From an uncultured Aquimarina sp. (lineage in GTDB: Bacteria > Bacteroidota > Bacteroidia > Flavobacteriales > Flavobacteriaceae): 64,000 nucleotides of DNA. Under the pieces are notes generated by a model. It was not told the DNA's origin. It searched no databases and saw only the letters and a program-made list of their open reading frames with translations. Within the stretch, counting starts at the first letter, position 1. Every line of letters starts with the position of its first letter. A program made the position numbers and the translations under genes. Location: NCBI GenBank assembly GCA_947501475.1, contig CANMWA010000002.1, forward strand, positions 310,001 to 374,000, read 5' to 3'. This document shows, one piece after another, positions 35,501 to 45,141 of the stretch.

Positions 35501-36774
35501 GTTTGTGCATATCCAAAGTTATAGCAGGTTTTATCTTTATCCTCCCATAAAATCGATTCGTAATTAGAATGAGAAAAAATTAGGTAAACAATATTTTTAC
35601 CAGCAGCATTGCTAGCCTCATTAAGAGATTTTTCTGCAAGTTGTGTGAGCAACCCATCATTATAGCTAGTATTAGTGTATAAAGGAAGAAAATAGACAAT
35701 AACATGTTTATTTGTCTCTTTGCTTAACTCTTGTAATTTATCTTCTAAAGCCTGAAGTCCATCTTTGGTAAGTTTACTAGTTAGATCATTACCGATAAAA
35801 TGATTAAACGTTCCTTTTGGTAATATAGTAGCTTGTTGGCTCTCTATATTGGATATCGCATTTTCTAATGCTTCAACAGAGGCTGTAACATCACTTTCTT
35901 TAAGTTCGTTTAAGAATTCGAAATCATCACAATAATTCTCTGAAGGTCCTGAGCCATCAAATAAACCATTTTGAGCATACTCGATTAATGCATCTGCCAA
36001 AGAAAAAAGAGAAATTTTTTGCTGTGTAGCATTTAAAAAGTTCTTTACATGGTCTCGTACCTCTTTACTGTCTCCTTTTACCTTTCTAACGTTCTTAACA
36101 CCATATTTGGCTATAGCATTTAACTTATTACTATCGTATTCTGGTTTTTTTGCAAGAACAAAATTAAATTCTGAAGCTAATAATATATTTTCATGATTCT
36201 CACTAATTTTGTTAATGAGTTTATCATAAGTAATTTTCCTATAGGCTGCAAAATGTTTGAGTAAGTCTGAAGAATTTCGTATTTGGATAGTTTCATCCCA
36301 TTTTTCTTTATCAAAAAAAGATTTTTCTCCTTCTTGCTTCGTAAAGAAATGCTTAAAGGCATTTTTTTCATCAATACCATAGTATTCTTTAAGGCGAACA
36401 GGAATGGTATGATTCTCTCCAACAATAAAGTATACTCTATCCGTTTTTCCATCAGCAATAAGTGCCTCATTTGCTTTTTTAAGTTTACTATCAAGATCTA
36501 GAAATTGCTTTTGCCTTTTATCTTTAATAAATTGTAATCTCGAATGGTAACTATCAATTCTTAAATATTCGTAATCATCTTCTATATATTCTCCCGAGAG
36601 CACAAGTAAATACTCATTATTTTTTAATGAACCTTTGCGCTCATTTTTTTGATTTTCTTTTACAATTGAATCAAACGCTTTTCTAATATCATCAGAGAAT
36701 TCATTTGCTTTGATTACAGAAAAACATAATAGTAGTATAACTTGTATTAATATTCTCAATTCTTTTTTCATCAT
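32563..36774 (-). CDS. Large exported polymorphic-toxin-like protein
   Basis: This 1403-residue protein has a signal peptide (residues 1-23), a long unique N-terminal region (about 24-635), then hydrophobic stretches LVLAPTGLDVIPDLIGFVYA (644-663) and ASAYGVSLASVGFAQYFA (673-690), a layout like the pre-toxin membrane region of polymorphic toxins. A linker FLDDFAGAHKNIIEQIGKNP (791-810) and VLDDIGVDDAIRKN (818-831) follows. Later parts look GNAT-like (VPNYLQKQGVASAIYKK, 911-927; second at 1040-1125) and methyltransferase-like (LNLGGEG 1160-1166, GGAEDLPFDNESI 1199-1211, IKRVLKSGG 1235-1243). The last 60 residues are a separate end domain. No T9SS sorting domain is evident. Domain calls are by eye. 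Confidence 0.65.
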   Translation of the reverse strand: MMKKELRILIQVILLLCFSVIKANEFSDDIRKAFDSIVKENQKNERKGSLKNNEYLLVLSGEYIEDDYEYLRIDSYHSRLQFIKDKRQKQFLDLDSKLKKANEALIADGKTDRVYFIVGENHTIPVRLKEYYGIDEKNAFKHFFTKQEGEKSFFDKEKWDETIQIRNSSDLLKHFAAYRKITYDKLINKISENHENILLASEFNFVLAKKPEYDSNKLNAIAKYGVKNVRKVKGDSKEVRDHVKNFLNATQQKISLFSLADALIEYAQNGLFDGSGPSENYCDDFEFLNELKESDVTASVEALENAISNIESQQATILPKGTFNHFIGNDLTSKLTKDGLQALEDKLQELSKETNKHVIVYFLPLYTNTSYNDGLLTQLAEKSLNEASNAAGKNIVYLIFSHSNYESILWEDKDKTCYNFGYAQTSGIADVQTGLQSGLSERILNIYKNIEKPLNAYGVVRLTDGSVVKLYRNFAKNVKGYSLINGLVLLESPHYEELLLIERRKPTEDDFDLDEYTRYSDEYNEVYKKFQEAYVEWLAKYNKAKKEGIAEDHQMMDSNNKGYGYFEKSKGDIRIRENYITNASYENNLLINYAKYHYDNLNSSWGTGLAYHFGAYESLNDDIHLLDDLDVSKYVYETLDAASLVLAPTGLDVIPDLIGFVYATVVKDDGYQASAYGVSLASVGFAQYFAIGSKYTYKGYKAIGKLDEAGNVVSITPKLDSYVPSSSERELSTILAKDMDEANAILRQDKQYYYLGALDEATDIAKVFGEFSDDIAKKIKELGLPNNGKKFLDDFAGAHKNIIEQIGKNPKLIDSWAVLDDIGVDDAIRKNVSELREVAVHIDAGGGYKAWKASDAGKNNRLWTEITFEDITFQGNKAKNYFVNFFGGDVKGMTRAEFSSGEKMLEFDLKVPNYLQKQGVASAIYKKGLDDFPDTKIIKEEYLQASHYDGGEAINLTVFKQKIANGVDPKDAAFLTPSGKIIERNGFNAVPEIVENTTERVVIKFRPKGSAGGNGAIRTIFDDKSTTFIENVIFDGKITLDTQNKLLKVEIAEIRSLTSESNYANNAIIDKVEALAKENGADNIEVVGNVINNTAAEKAAIPYVERGYTIETKVSGRVVELKRTKVLTSQAQGTNGLKNGFTWSKINNSGSSVPPTEIKLNLGGEGELKGFIDINPLMGNKLSEAQIIDRNSTGGFIKGGAEDLPFDNESISEIKAFALPSPILGRYGDQIASEIKRVLKSGGTASLQSNTGGFAAFEKLGFEISSGGKVATYTKVINNTGDVLPKMERVKLFINNVKNAKPASNVDEAISLINRELDAVEDAFSGVAKNPNAINNPNIDDGRMYGILDNKYIKQLEDGTTRAFTRKNTIIIDQDGAFKLYVRDRSQPNQIGRLILEKPGVTQ

Positions 36775-36786
36775 TCTTTCAAATAA

Positions 36787-39123
36787 TTAATTGTATTGTT
36801 GTTTGATGAGCCTATCAAAAATAGTTGGTAAAGCCTCCTTTATATAATCAATAATAACTCTATCTGAAGCTTCATCATCATTTAGCACTTTTATTTGATC
36901 TAGCATTTCTTTACTTTCTGATTTTAAAAGATTTAAAACATCATCAGGGATTTTATCAGAAGATATATAGCTAACAAAATTTTCGATAATCAGTGCGTTA
37001 AATAATTCTGATTCTTTTTCCAAATAATTATTATAGGATTCGATAAAGCTATCAGAGCTATTAATCTCATATCCATTATCAAGCATTTCGAAACTAGTCA
37101 TTTCGGCATCAAACTCGATATTTTCTGTAGCACCATTACCAGAGCTTATATTATTTAAAGCCAGGGTATTTTCACTCAAAACATCATTTGCATTTCTATA
37201 GTTACTAGATATAGCATCCTTATTGTCGTTATACCCTCTATATAATTCATAAATCGCTTTAATAATTAGATCTACTAGCTTTCCTTTTTCTTTTTCAATT
37301 TCTTCATTAATGTCACCTAAATCAGATTGAGCTTCTTTAAAGTCTTTTATTGCATCTTTTAGCTCTTCTTCAGCTTTTTCTTTCTCCTCATCGGTTGTAG
37401 CATTTTCAATGGCTTCTCTAGAGGATTCTATTCTGGCACCACTATCTTCATATCTATCAGAAGCTTCATTTAGTCTTGCTTGTAACTCATCAGGTAGTTG
37501 TTCAATAGTTCCGTTTTCTACGATAGCATCGGCAATTAGTTTGGTATTTTCTTTAGTAACCTTATCTATATCTAAATTTAATGCTTCAATAATAGCGCTT
37601 GTTAAACTATTAAGATCAAAATTTAACAATGCATCCAACTCATCACTTATATCATTAACCCCTCCCCAATTCTCATCATAATCGGTATATACAATCCCTG
37701 AGATTAATTGATAATCGGTGTTGATTCCTATACCTTCAAAATTTACTTTTAATTTGGTATCCTCAAGATAAGGCACTACAATATATCCCCAACCAGAGTA
37801 TGAACCCGTTCCTCCTTGCACATCATCTAGAGGATTATCAGTAACCGTGGTATTACCACCTGTTACACTTTTTACCGTAACCGGAAAATCTCCTGCCGTA
37901 AATACGTCATTAATCACTAAGGTTTCTAGAGGGTCCTGATTTGTGATAACAATCTCGGGAGTAATACCACAATTATAAGTCGATGTTTCACCATCTCCAG
38001 GAATTATAGTCGTAAACTCATAAATCTGTGAATATACATATCCACTATTTTCTAAACATTCGCCCCCTACTCTAAACTCGTACGTAGTACCAGGCTCTAG
38101 ATTATAAATAGTAGTATATTGATTTACGGTACTAGACTCAAACCAAATCGCATTTTCTACATCTTTTTTACGGTATTGCACATTAAATCGCTCATGATCA
38201 ACCCCTTGCCAAAGTATTTTTTCGCTGGTTGGACCTTTAGATTCAGATAATACAAATTCTGGTTCTTTGCAGGTATCTGAATACGTAAAATGAAAAATCT
38301 CACTATACCCATCGTTTTTAAACACTGATGTTTCACTAATCCCATCGGTAGCAGTAGCTTTTATTCGCCAACCATATTTTTTGTTTGGCAATAATTGAGG
38401 CTCGGCTGGTCCGTACAATAATACATTATTGGTGGTGGTGGTTTGGTATAATGGTCTACTCGCCAAAAATGCTGCCTGCGGATCCATTTGATCATCCCAT
38501 AACTCTGTTAAGGTAAATTCATATTCTACTCGTGTGCCTGCAGGTGTGCCCGGAGACCAATTGAAAAATATGTTTTGCGGATTTTTTATGACTACTTGTT
38601 CTCCGCGTTCGGGCATGATCAAAAATGGTGGATTGGCTAAAGCCAGATAGACTCTAGCACAACTTTTACGTGATATTTGTCTACCAGACAAAGCATCATA
38701 TACTTCGAAGCAAAAACCATATAACCCCTCGGGTAATGGTCTACTGTATAACTGAGGTGAAATCCCTCTTAAATTTTGTAAAGCAAAATAAGGTTGTAAA
38801 TCTAAATTACTTAAACGCAATGGCACACCTCCATCCAAAAATATCGGAGGCGCTCCTATCACCACATCATTACTTTGCACAGATAGCCCTGCATTATTTT
38901 CTATATACAGTTTTAAGCGCACTTGTCGATTAGACTCTGTAATATCGGTAAGTAACAGATTCAAAAATATCTTATCTGTTGTCGCTGTGCTGTACTCTGA
39001 CAGTTTTAGACTATACGGTGGAATTACCTGTGGCATTGCATTTACAGGAAAAACCTGCGCCTTTACCAAAGTCGAAAACAATAGTGCCAGTGCAATAAAA
39101 TAATATGTAATGTTTTTTTTCAT
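36787..39123 (-). CDS. TANFOR-like, fibronectin type III surface protein
   Basis: A 778-residue exported protein with signal peptide (cleavage near VKAQ, residue 23). Residues about 24-170 (PQVIPPYSLKLSEY, NNAGLSVQSNDVVIGAPPIF, PLPEGLYGFCFEVYD) correspond to the TANFOR domain of Bacteroidetes surface proteins. Then FN3-type strands (IFFNWSPGTPAGTRVEYEFTL; TYEFRVGGECLE) lie at about 190-370. The C-terminal half is an acidic coiled coil (about 545-630: many EEKEKAEEEL-type heptads) with a helical tail. It is 12 bases upstream of the toxin-like gene. A structural or loading role for the toxin is inferred. No sorting domain at the C-terminus. Confidence 0.72.
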   Translation of the reverse strand: MKKNITYYFIALALLFSTLVKAQVFPVNAMPQVIPPYSLKLSEYSTATTDKIFLNLLLTDITESNRQVRLKLYIENNAGLSVQSNDVVIGAPPIFLDGGVPLRLSNLDLQPYFALQNLRGISPQLYSRPLPEGLYGFCFEVYDALSGRQISRKSCARVYLALANPPFLIMPERGEQVVIKNPQNIFFNWSPGTPAGTRVEYEFTLTELWDDQMDPQAAFLASRPLYQTTTTNNVLLYGPAEPQLLPNKKYGWRIKATATDGISETSVFKNDGYSEIFHFTYSDTCKEPEFVLSESKGPTSEKILWQGVDHERFNVQYRKKDVENAIWFESSTVNQYTTIYNLEPGTTYEFRVGGECLENSGYVYSQIYEFTTIIPGDGETSTYNCGITPEIVITNQDPLETLVINDVFTAGDFPVTVKSVTGGNTTVTDNPLDDVQGGTGSYSGWGYIVVPYLEDTKLKVNFEGIGINTDYQLISGIVYTDYDENWGGVNDISDELDALLNFDLNSLTSAIIEALNLDIDKVTKENTKLIADAIVENGTIEQLPDELQARLNEASDRYEDSGARIESSREAIENATTDEEKEKAEEELKDAIKDFKEAQSDLGDINEEIEKEKGKLVDLIIKAIYELYRGYNDNKDAISSNYRNANDVLSENTLALNNISSGNGATENIEFDAEMTSFEMLDNGYEINSSDSFIESYNNYLEKESELFNALIIENFVSYISSDKIPDDVLNLLKSESKEMLDQIKVLNDDEASDRVIIDYIKEALPTIFDRLIKQQYN

Positions 39124-39135
39124 TTACAATCTTTT

Positions 39136-40266
39136 TTATGGAAGAGTAAATTCTACTTCGTTTGTTTCATAAAAATCAGAGGCTCCATTAGCAAAAGTAA
39201 GCTTAATTTTATACGTCTTTCCTGTAGTAAAAACTACCTGACCTGCATCAGTTTTTGGGTATTTAATCTTTAACTGGATAGCTGTATGTATAGAAGTTAA
39301 ACCTGTATCTGATAACGTAACAGATCCAGAGTTAGTAAATCTATCGTGAGATATACAATTGGCCCCACTATCTTCAGAAAGAATTATTTCTTTACCTGTT
39401 TCAACATCTGTCATGAGTAAAGTACTAGATTGGTAGTAATATGGCTTATTACTTAATAAATCATTCATAAAATGTCCTATTACTACTATTTCGTATGTTG
39501 TAGTAGATTCACAAGAAAAAGTATCAATTTTAGAAACTTCATTTATGTGAGGGTTTGGGTTTTGAATAACAAAAATCAAAGGATCTCTTTCATTTTGGAA
39601 TTGCTCAATATAACCAATCTCAGAACTACCAACTTGATACCCTAAAAAGAAACTTTTATACAATGTATAAGTATCTTGAGGAATCAAATTATCTGGTATT
39701 ACAAAATTGATTTTACCATCTTTTCTCTCAAATGGTAAAGGAATTTTATTACTCGTATCTGAAGTATCTATCAAGAAAAGTTTGTAATCTTCGTTTGCGT
39801 TGAAATTAATACTACCTTCCTCATAATACCCTATAGTAGCTTCATGCTTGAAATTTGATGCCGAATTGATATATTTAAAAGATATTTCTGAATTAAGACT
39901 AGACAGATAATCAAAAGGTTTTGTAACAAATTCTTTTATAGGAAACAGCGAAGTATTCTGATCTCTTACCAAAATAGTGATTTCATATACTTGAGCAGGT
40001 GAAAGTCCATTTATTAATTGTGATGCACTATATTCTTTAAATTCGGATTCGCCCTTTTTTCTTATGCCGATAGACAAGTTTTTTGTAGATACAGCTTCAA
40101 TGTCTGCAACTATTTTAGTTGCTTCAATATTAATTCCAGAAATATTAGCATTTTTATCGTATTCTATAGCAATTTCTCCTCCATCACTATCATCGCTTGA
40201 GCAAGCAGTTATAAAAAAGAATGACGTTAAAATTAACGTTTTAACAAATAGGTTTTTGAGTTTCAT
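39136..40266 (-). CDS. Surface-type lipoprotein of unknown function
   Basis: A 376-residue lipoprotein: signal with lipobox FFITAC and Cys22, followed by SSDDSDGGE, an acidic stretch like the lipoprotein export signal that sends Bacteroidetes lipoproteins to the outer face of the outer membrane. The body is beta-rich, with segments such as YEITILVRDQN and TYKIKLTFANG recalling immunoglobulin-like or IPT modules. No catalytic motif is seen. It is packed 12 bases before the TANFOR-like gene and 14 bases after the PKD lipoprotein gene, so it belongs to the same transcription unit. Confidence 0.65.
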   Translation of the reverse strand: MKLKNLFVKTLILTSFFFITACSSDDSDGGEIAIEYDKNANISGINIEATKIVADIEAVSTKNLSIGIRKKGESEFKEYSASQLINGLSPAQVYEITILVRDQNTSLFPIKEFVTKPFDYLSSLNSEISFKYINSASNFKHEATIGYYEEGSINFNANEDYKLFLIDTSDTSNKIPLPFERKDGKINFVIPDNLIPQDTYTLYKSFFLGYQVGSSEIGYIEQFQNERDPLIFVIQNPNPHINEVSKIDTFSCESTTTYEIVVIGHFMNDLLSNKPYYYQSSTLLMTDVETGKEIILSEDSGANCISHDRFTNSGSVTLSDTGLTSIHTAIQLKIKYPKTDAGQVVFTTGKTYKIKLTFANGASDFYETNEVEFTLP

Positions 40267-40280
40267 TTATAGGTTTTAAT

Positions 40281-41639
40281 TTATTTATTTTCTTTTTGTA
40301 CTTTAATATCGATTATCATATATGAATTCTGTCCATCTTCGACATATTCTTTAATTTTTATGGCTCCTTTTGTTCCTTCTTGTGTTTGAAATAAAACAAT
40401 TCTAGGTACCAAAAGATCATCAAAAGGTTGTAATCCCGGGTTAGTTTCTTCTATTGAGAGCCCTTGTAGTAATGTATCATCAACCATTCCGTCAAATTGT
40501 AATACAGTAAATGGTAAAAAACCAGGTCGATTATCTAATTCTTGTGAATTGATAAAGATCGTATTTTTAGCATTTTGTAATTCTGGGAAACTAGTTTCTG
40601 AAAGATCATTTGGAGTGGTAAAGAAATTCTCATCAAAGTTCTGATTTAGCCCAAAAAACACCAGGTCTACAAACTCTTGATTGGTCGAATTAATTTCTTC
40701 GGCAGTGTACACTTTACGATTTTTTATATCATAAAAACTACCTATTACACTTGTATTATGAGCTGTATTAATACCTAGTTGTATATTTTCGAATACTCTT
40801 ATATTAGTATCAGGAAATACTTCGATTGTTTTTGATATTGTTTTAGTCTCTTTACCATTGGTTGCGGTTAATGTTATGGTATGAGTTCCTGCTACATTAA
40901 ATATTACTTCTGGGGCTTCTGCTGAAGAAGTTACAATATCAGCTCCTTCAAAACTCCATTGATACGAAGTCGCACTAATAGATGTATTCTCAAATTGTGC
41001 TCGTACCGGAATTTGAAAATCATCATCTTCAAAAGCAACAGTAAAATCAAAATCAGATACCAACAATGGTTCAACGGTTATTGTTTTTTCAAGATCGTAA
41101 GTTTCACGATCATTACTTATTTCGAGACGAATGGTATGCGTTCCTGGTGTTGCAAAACTTACTTCTCCAGGGTTTTCTTCGCTAGAAGTAGCTGGTAATC
41201 CTCCTTCAAAAGTCCAATTAAAAGTATTGGCTCCACTAGAGTTATTAGTTATCTGATATATTGCAGGCGAAAAATTATCTATAAGATTTGTTACTTCAAA
41301 ATCAATTAATACAGGTGCATCTATCTGAATTTCGATAGTCTTACTTCCACTTTCACCATCTTGATTTGTTGAAAACAGTTCGATCGTATATGTTCCTTTA
41401 GCTTCATACTGAACCACTCCCGGGTTTCGGTTTACAGATCGTGATGGTACTCCTCCTTCAAATTTCCATTCGTATTCTTCACCTCCTACTGTTCTATTAA
41501 AGAAAACCACTTGAACCGGAATAGAAAAATCATCATTAAATACTTCAAATTCAAAATCAACGACCACTGGTACTGCTTCTTCTTTAGCGCAACCGCACAG
41601 TAGTAAAAATATTGTTGATATATATAGTAATTTCTTCAT
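40281..41639 (-). CDS. PKD-repeat lipoprotein
   Basis: This 452-residue lipoprotein has a lipobox near LLLCGC (Cys17), followed by AKEE, which fits a K-(D/E)2-type surface export signal. Three PKD-type modules follow at about 28-108, 110-190 and 193-275, each with an EYEWKFEGGVPS / TFNWTFEGGLPA / SYQWSFEGADI core and a closing GTHTIxL strand. The final part (about 280-452) is not recognised. PKD modules mediate protein or glycan contacts. Placed between the T9SS-sorted protein and the second lipoprotein, it may anchor the assembly to the cell surface. Confidence 0.78.
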   Translation of the reverse strand: MKKLLYISTIFLLLCGCAKEEAVPVVVDFEFEVFNDDFSIPVQVVFFNRTVGGEEYEWKFEGGVPSRSVNRNPGVVQYEAKGTYTIELFSTNQDGESGSKTIEIQIDAPVLIDFEVTNLIDNFSPAIYQITNNSSGANTFNWTFEGGLPATSSEENPGEVSFATPGTHTIRLEISNDRETYDLEKTITVEPLLVSDFDFTVAFEDDDFQIPVRAQFENTSISATSYQWSFEGADIVTSSAEAPEVIFNVAGTHTITLTATNGKETKTISKTIEVFPDTNIRVFENIQLGINTAHNTSVIGSFYDIKNRKVYTAEEINSTNQEFVDLVFFGLNQNFDENFFTTPNDLSETSFPELQNAKNTIFINSQELDNRPGFLPFTVLQFDGMVDDTLLQGLSIEETNPGLQPFDDLLVPRIVLFQTQEGTKGAIKIKEYVEDGQNSYMIIDIKVQKENK

Positions 41640-41705
41640 TTGGGGTTACCTCTTTCTATATTCTAATCATTAAAGCACCGATAGGCTCGGTATGGCAATA
41701 GAAAC

Positions 41706-44700
41706 CTATTCAAACACTAATTTACGGGTTTCAGATCCTCTAGGGGTTTCTAATAGCATTAAATATACTCCTGTTGGCATACTAATCGAATAATCCAGTA
41801 AGAAATCCTTATTACCTTTCTCAGAACGTTCGTGAACTGTCATTCCTGACATTAAGTTTATGATTTTTATTGTGATACTTGCGTCTTCTGCTAGTGTCAC
41901 TTTTGCTTTAAATGATCCTTTGTTAGGGTTTGGGTATACAATATACTCTTCGATAAACTCACCAGCTCCTGTAGCTGCTAGCGGAGATTCGATTTCTGGT
42001 TGTACTATAATGGTTTTAGTATACTCTTGATAACAATCTCCTTGATGAGAAGTTAAAAGGATATCATGTGGTCCTTCTTTATCAAATTTTAACACTAATT
42101 GATCATCAGCTTTTGATATCACTTCAATACCTTCTGGTATGGTCCACTCTACTTTTTCGCCAATAGGTTCACTTACATTAACCAAAATAATATCTTCTCC
42201 AACATATGCTTGTGTAGTAATCAAGAAGTCTGCATCTATCGGTGTATCAAAAACATCTACCTCTATACTACCTGTACCTATACATCCAAGGCTACTAGTT
42301 ATAGTTGCGGTATAACGTCCTGCTTTTGTAATCTCTACCGTAGCATCAGTACTTGTAAATCCATTATCACCAGACCATAAATATGTTGCGCCAGAGTCAT
42401 CAATAGCAATATCTAGATCAAGTGTTTGATCAGCACATAAAGCTCTTGTTTCTGGCATATCCACAACAATAGGGTCGGGATCAATCAATGTGTCTTCATA
42501 AAACGCTTTACAATCATTAGCATCAATAACTTCTACTACGTAGGTACCTTGAGTTAGATTACTTATGGTATTTATAGTACTCCCTGTATTCCATTTTATA
42601 GTATAGGGTTTTACTCCTCCTTCTATACTCACTGTTAAACTACCGTCATTACCCTCAAAACATGTTGGGTTTTTTATAGTTGCAGTTTCTATTTTTAATC
42701 CATTAGGTTGATCAACAGTAACACTGCCTTTTACAACACATCCATTTTTATCTGTTACAGTAACTCTGTATATTCCTGCAAACAAACCGCTAATATTGGT
42801 TCCTGTAGCTCCGTTATTCCACTTATATTTATATTCTCCTGATCCTCCTGTTACAGATACTGAAGCCGTACCATTATTACCACTCGTACATGTAACTGGG
42901 GTACTAGAAAATGAAAGTTCTAATTTATCGGGCTGTGGTAAGTTTCTAATACTATCGGTAGGACGTATCAATCGATATTCTCTTGAGCCATCTTTTTCTG
43001 AGCCATCATTTACTATATACCACTCGTATATTCCTAATTGAATTCCATTAGCATCTTCTATATTTAGTGCATAATCACCAACACTTTGAAACTCTATTAT
43101 ACTATCATTAACTATTTGGTCATTTTGATCATACACATCTTGCCAAATGCCATTTACTTCTTTTTTCCAACTATAGCAATATCCACGTGATGGCAATCTA
43201 CATTGCCCTATATTATTACTAATCGATCTATCAAAAGCGACTCCTCCTGTAACTGTAGCTCTCAAAGCTCCATCCTGAAATTGATCTGGTGTACCCAAAG
43301 GCTTATCAAAATCTCTTCCATTACTATACTCATTAGTTATATTACAAGATATTTCATTAAGAATTTCTATTTTTACTTCTAAAGGATCGGGTTGTTTTAA
43401 CTCATACTCTGAATCGATCATAAAACACCCCTTATCATATTTTGCTTCATCAAACTTAGCGTCCCAAACATTTAGATAGTACTTTCCAGCTCCAATAGAA
43501 TGTAAAGTGATTAAAAAACCTTGATCTCCTGATAAGGCTTCAGTATTAGTTGTGGTTAATATTTCTCCTGTCACACTGCCTTTACGCCATTCAAATCTAT
43601 ATGAGCCGTCTGTTGGAAATGCTGTCCCTCCGAAGATTCTTGCACTTATTCTACCGTCTTCAAAACCATAAGCTCTTGGTTCATTTATTTCTATATATTC
43701 TATCTGTAATTGTTCATCGGGCTCAGTAATCGTTATAGGCACTGTTTTTACCACAGATGTTGGTTCATTACTAGCATTAAGCACATATGCTATACATGAT
43801 TTACCTCTACCGGTAATGCTTTTCTGAACTCTAATTTCATAATTTCCTGGTTTTAAATCCGTCATTCTATGCTCAGTACCACCACCATCAAAATCTGTAA
43901 ATGTAGAAAAACCACCTCCGTCTAACTGATATGAATATTGAAATACTCCAGGGTTACCGCCAGAAGCTGTAATCAAAATCTCACCATCATTAAAGGTATC
44001 AGGATCACCATCATTATCATTACATCTTGAATTGATACTCTCTGTAATATCAAATTGAACAACAGAAGGTCTACCAATTGAAAAATTCATATTGTGCCCT
44101 ACTCCATCTGTATAAGTATTAAATGCTCCGTAAAATCCTAGAACCGTTGCTTCATAATTACCACGAGGTAAATTTTCTATCGTATAACTATCTCGTCTCC
44201 CTGTAACTGGATTAAGCTGTAGTGTTTCTATATCTGGTGTTGAAGGAAATGTAGTTGAAGTAGCAGTAGGTAGTATTACCATTTTCTCACCTGGAAACAA
44301 CTCTCGTGAAAATGTAAAACGCACACTACCATCATTACCATCATAACAAGTGGTTAATTCTTCAGACTTATCGCTAAAAGTAGGAGTCGCTGGCACAATA
44401 GTATACGTTCTGGGAGTTACAGATTGTCTTCTACCACTACAAGATTCTATTAAAAATTGAATCTGATTACCCAAATTAGATTGTGCCGTACTAGTACCTA
44501 AAATATCTTCGGCACTCACATCCATAGAAGAGCGTCCATTAAAAGCAGCAGGTACATCTTGAAAACTAACACCATTATTTATACTATATTGCCAATTGTA
44601 TACCTCTAACCGTTCAGGGAACCCAGGAGTAGCATTTATTTGTATTTTCTGATCTAAAGGAAGAAAGTCGTTTATCCCAGGTGATAAAACCTCTACTAAA

Positions 44701-45137
44701 GGTTCTACCGCTATCGTTAAATTAGCTTCCCATAATCCATCGCCAAAAATTCCTGTTCCATGTTCTGCAGGTGTTGAATAAAAACAGGTGTATGGTTCTA
44801 CCAAAGGAAAAAAGAATTGCCCATTTGGCCTATCACCGTTACAACTATTTCTAACACGTCGAGAAGCCCAAAATCTAAGAACTCCTACTGTCACACCATC
44901 AGGCACTGTTATTATTTTATCAAAACTAGCATCAAAACGAACTCCTTCTATAAAAGGTTGTCTATGAGCTTCTCTTGTATCTCCATCACTAAGAAATACT
45001 TCTACACCAAACTCAGCGCAATTAGCATTTGTTCTTTGATATGCATTTCCATCTACTTTTATCCTATATCTTACCTGTGCTTGAGACATGGTTATCCCAA
45101 GGAGAATACATGTAATTATTGCAATTATCTTCTTCAT
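41706..45137 (-). CDS. T9SS-sorted SprB-repeat protein
   Basis: A 1143-residue secreted protein with signal peptide (to about residue 20, SQAQ). It contains SprB-type repeats at about 264-300, 369-440, 750-815 (CTSGNNGTASVSVTGGSGEY) and 824-890 (CFEGNDGSLTVSIEGGVKPY), an Ig-like or PKD-like part (about 890-1050), and a type A C-terminal sorting domain (about 1064-1143) starting EEYIVYPNPNKGSF and ending ETRKLVFE. This routes it through the type IX secretion system to the cell surface. SprB itself is the gliding adhesin of Flavobacterium johnsoniae. It is the only member of the array with a sorting domain that I can see. Confidence 0.88.
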   Translation of the reverse strand: MKKIIAIITCILLGITMSQAQVRYRIKVDGNAYQRTNANCAEFGVEVFLSDGDTREAHRQPFIEGVRFDASFDKIITVPDGVTVGVLRFWASRRVRNSCNGDRPNGQFFFPLVEPYTCFYSTPAEHGTGIFGDGLWEANLTIAVEPLVEVLSPGINDFLPLDQKIQINATPGFPERLEVYNWQYSINNGVSFQDVPAAFNGRSSMDVSAEDILGTSTAQSNLGNQIQFLIESCSGRRQSVTPRTYTIVPATPTFSDKSEELTTCYDGNDGSVRFTFSRELFPGEKMVILPTATSTTFPSTPDIETLQLNPVTGRRDSYTIENLPRGNYEATVLGFYGAFNTYTDGVGHNMNFSIGRPSVVQFDITESINSRCNDNDGDPDTFNDGEILITASGGNPGVFQYSYQLDGGGFSTFTDFDGGGTEHRMTDLKPGNYEIRVQKSITGRGKSCIAYVLNASNEPTSVVKTVPITITEPDEQLQIEYIEINEPRAYGFEDGRISARIFGGTAFPTDGSYRFEWRKGSVTGEILTTTNTEALSGDQGFLITLHSIGAGKYYLNVWDAKFDEAKYDKGCFMIDSEYELKQPDPLEVKIEILNEISCNITNEYSNGRDFDKPLGTPDQFQDGALRATVTGGVAFDRSISNNIGQCRLPSRGYCYSWKKEVNGIWQDVYDQNDQIVNDSIIEFQSVGDYALNIEDANGIQLGIYEWYIVNDGSEKDGSREYRLIRPTDSIRNLPQPDKLELSFSSTPVTCTSGNNGTASVSVTGGSGEYKYKWNNGATGTNISGLFAGIYRVTVTDKNGCVVKGSVTVDQPNGLKIETATIKNPTCFEGNDGSLTVSIEGGVKPYTIKWNTGSTINTISNLTQGTYVVEVIDANDCKAFYEDTLIDPDPIVVDMPETRALCADQTLDLDIAIDDSGATYLWSGDNGFTSTDATVEITKAGRYTATITSSLGCIGTGSIEVDVFDTPIDADFLITTQAYVGEDIILVNVSEPIGEKVEWTIPEGIEVISKADDQLVLKFDKEGPHDILLTSHQGDCYQEYTKTIIVQPEIESPLAATGAGEFIEEYIVYPNPNKGSFKAKVTLAEDASITIKIINLMSGMTVHERSEKGNKDFLLDYSISMPTGVYLMLLETPRGSETRKLVFE

Positions 45138-45141
45138 ATAG

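Noticed and set aside
36177..36494. 105-codon minus-strand frame near the start of the toxin-like gene
   Set aside because: It is the same DNA in another frame of the 1403-residue gene, with no own family motif.
37380..37560. Coiled-coil rich stretch considered as a tandem DNA repeat
   Set aside because: The protein heptads are irregular and there is no tandem repetition at DNA level.
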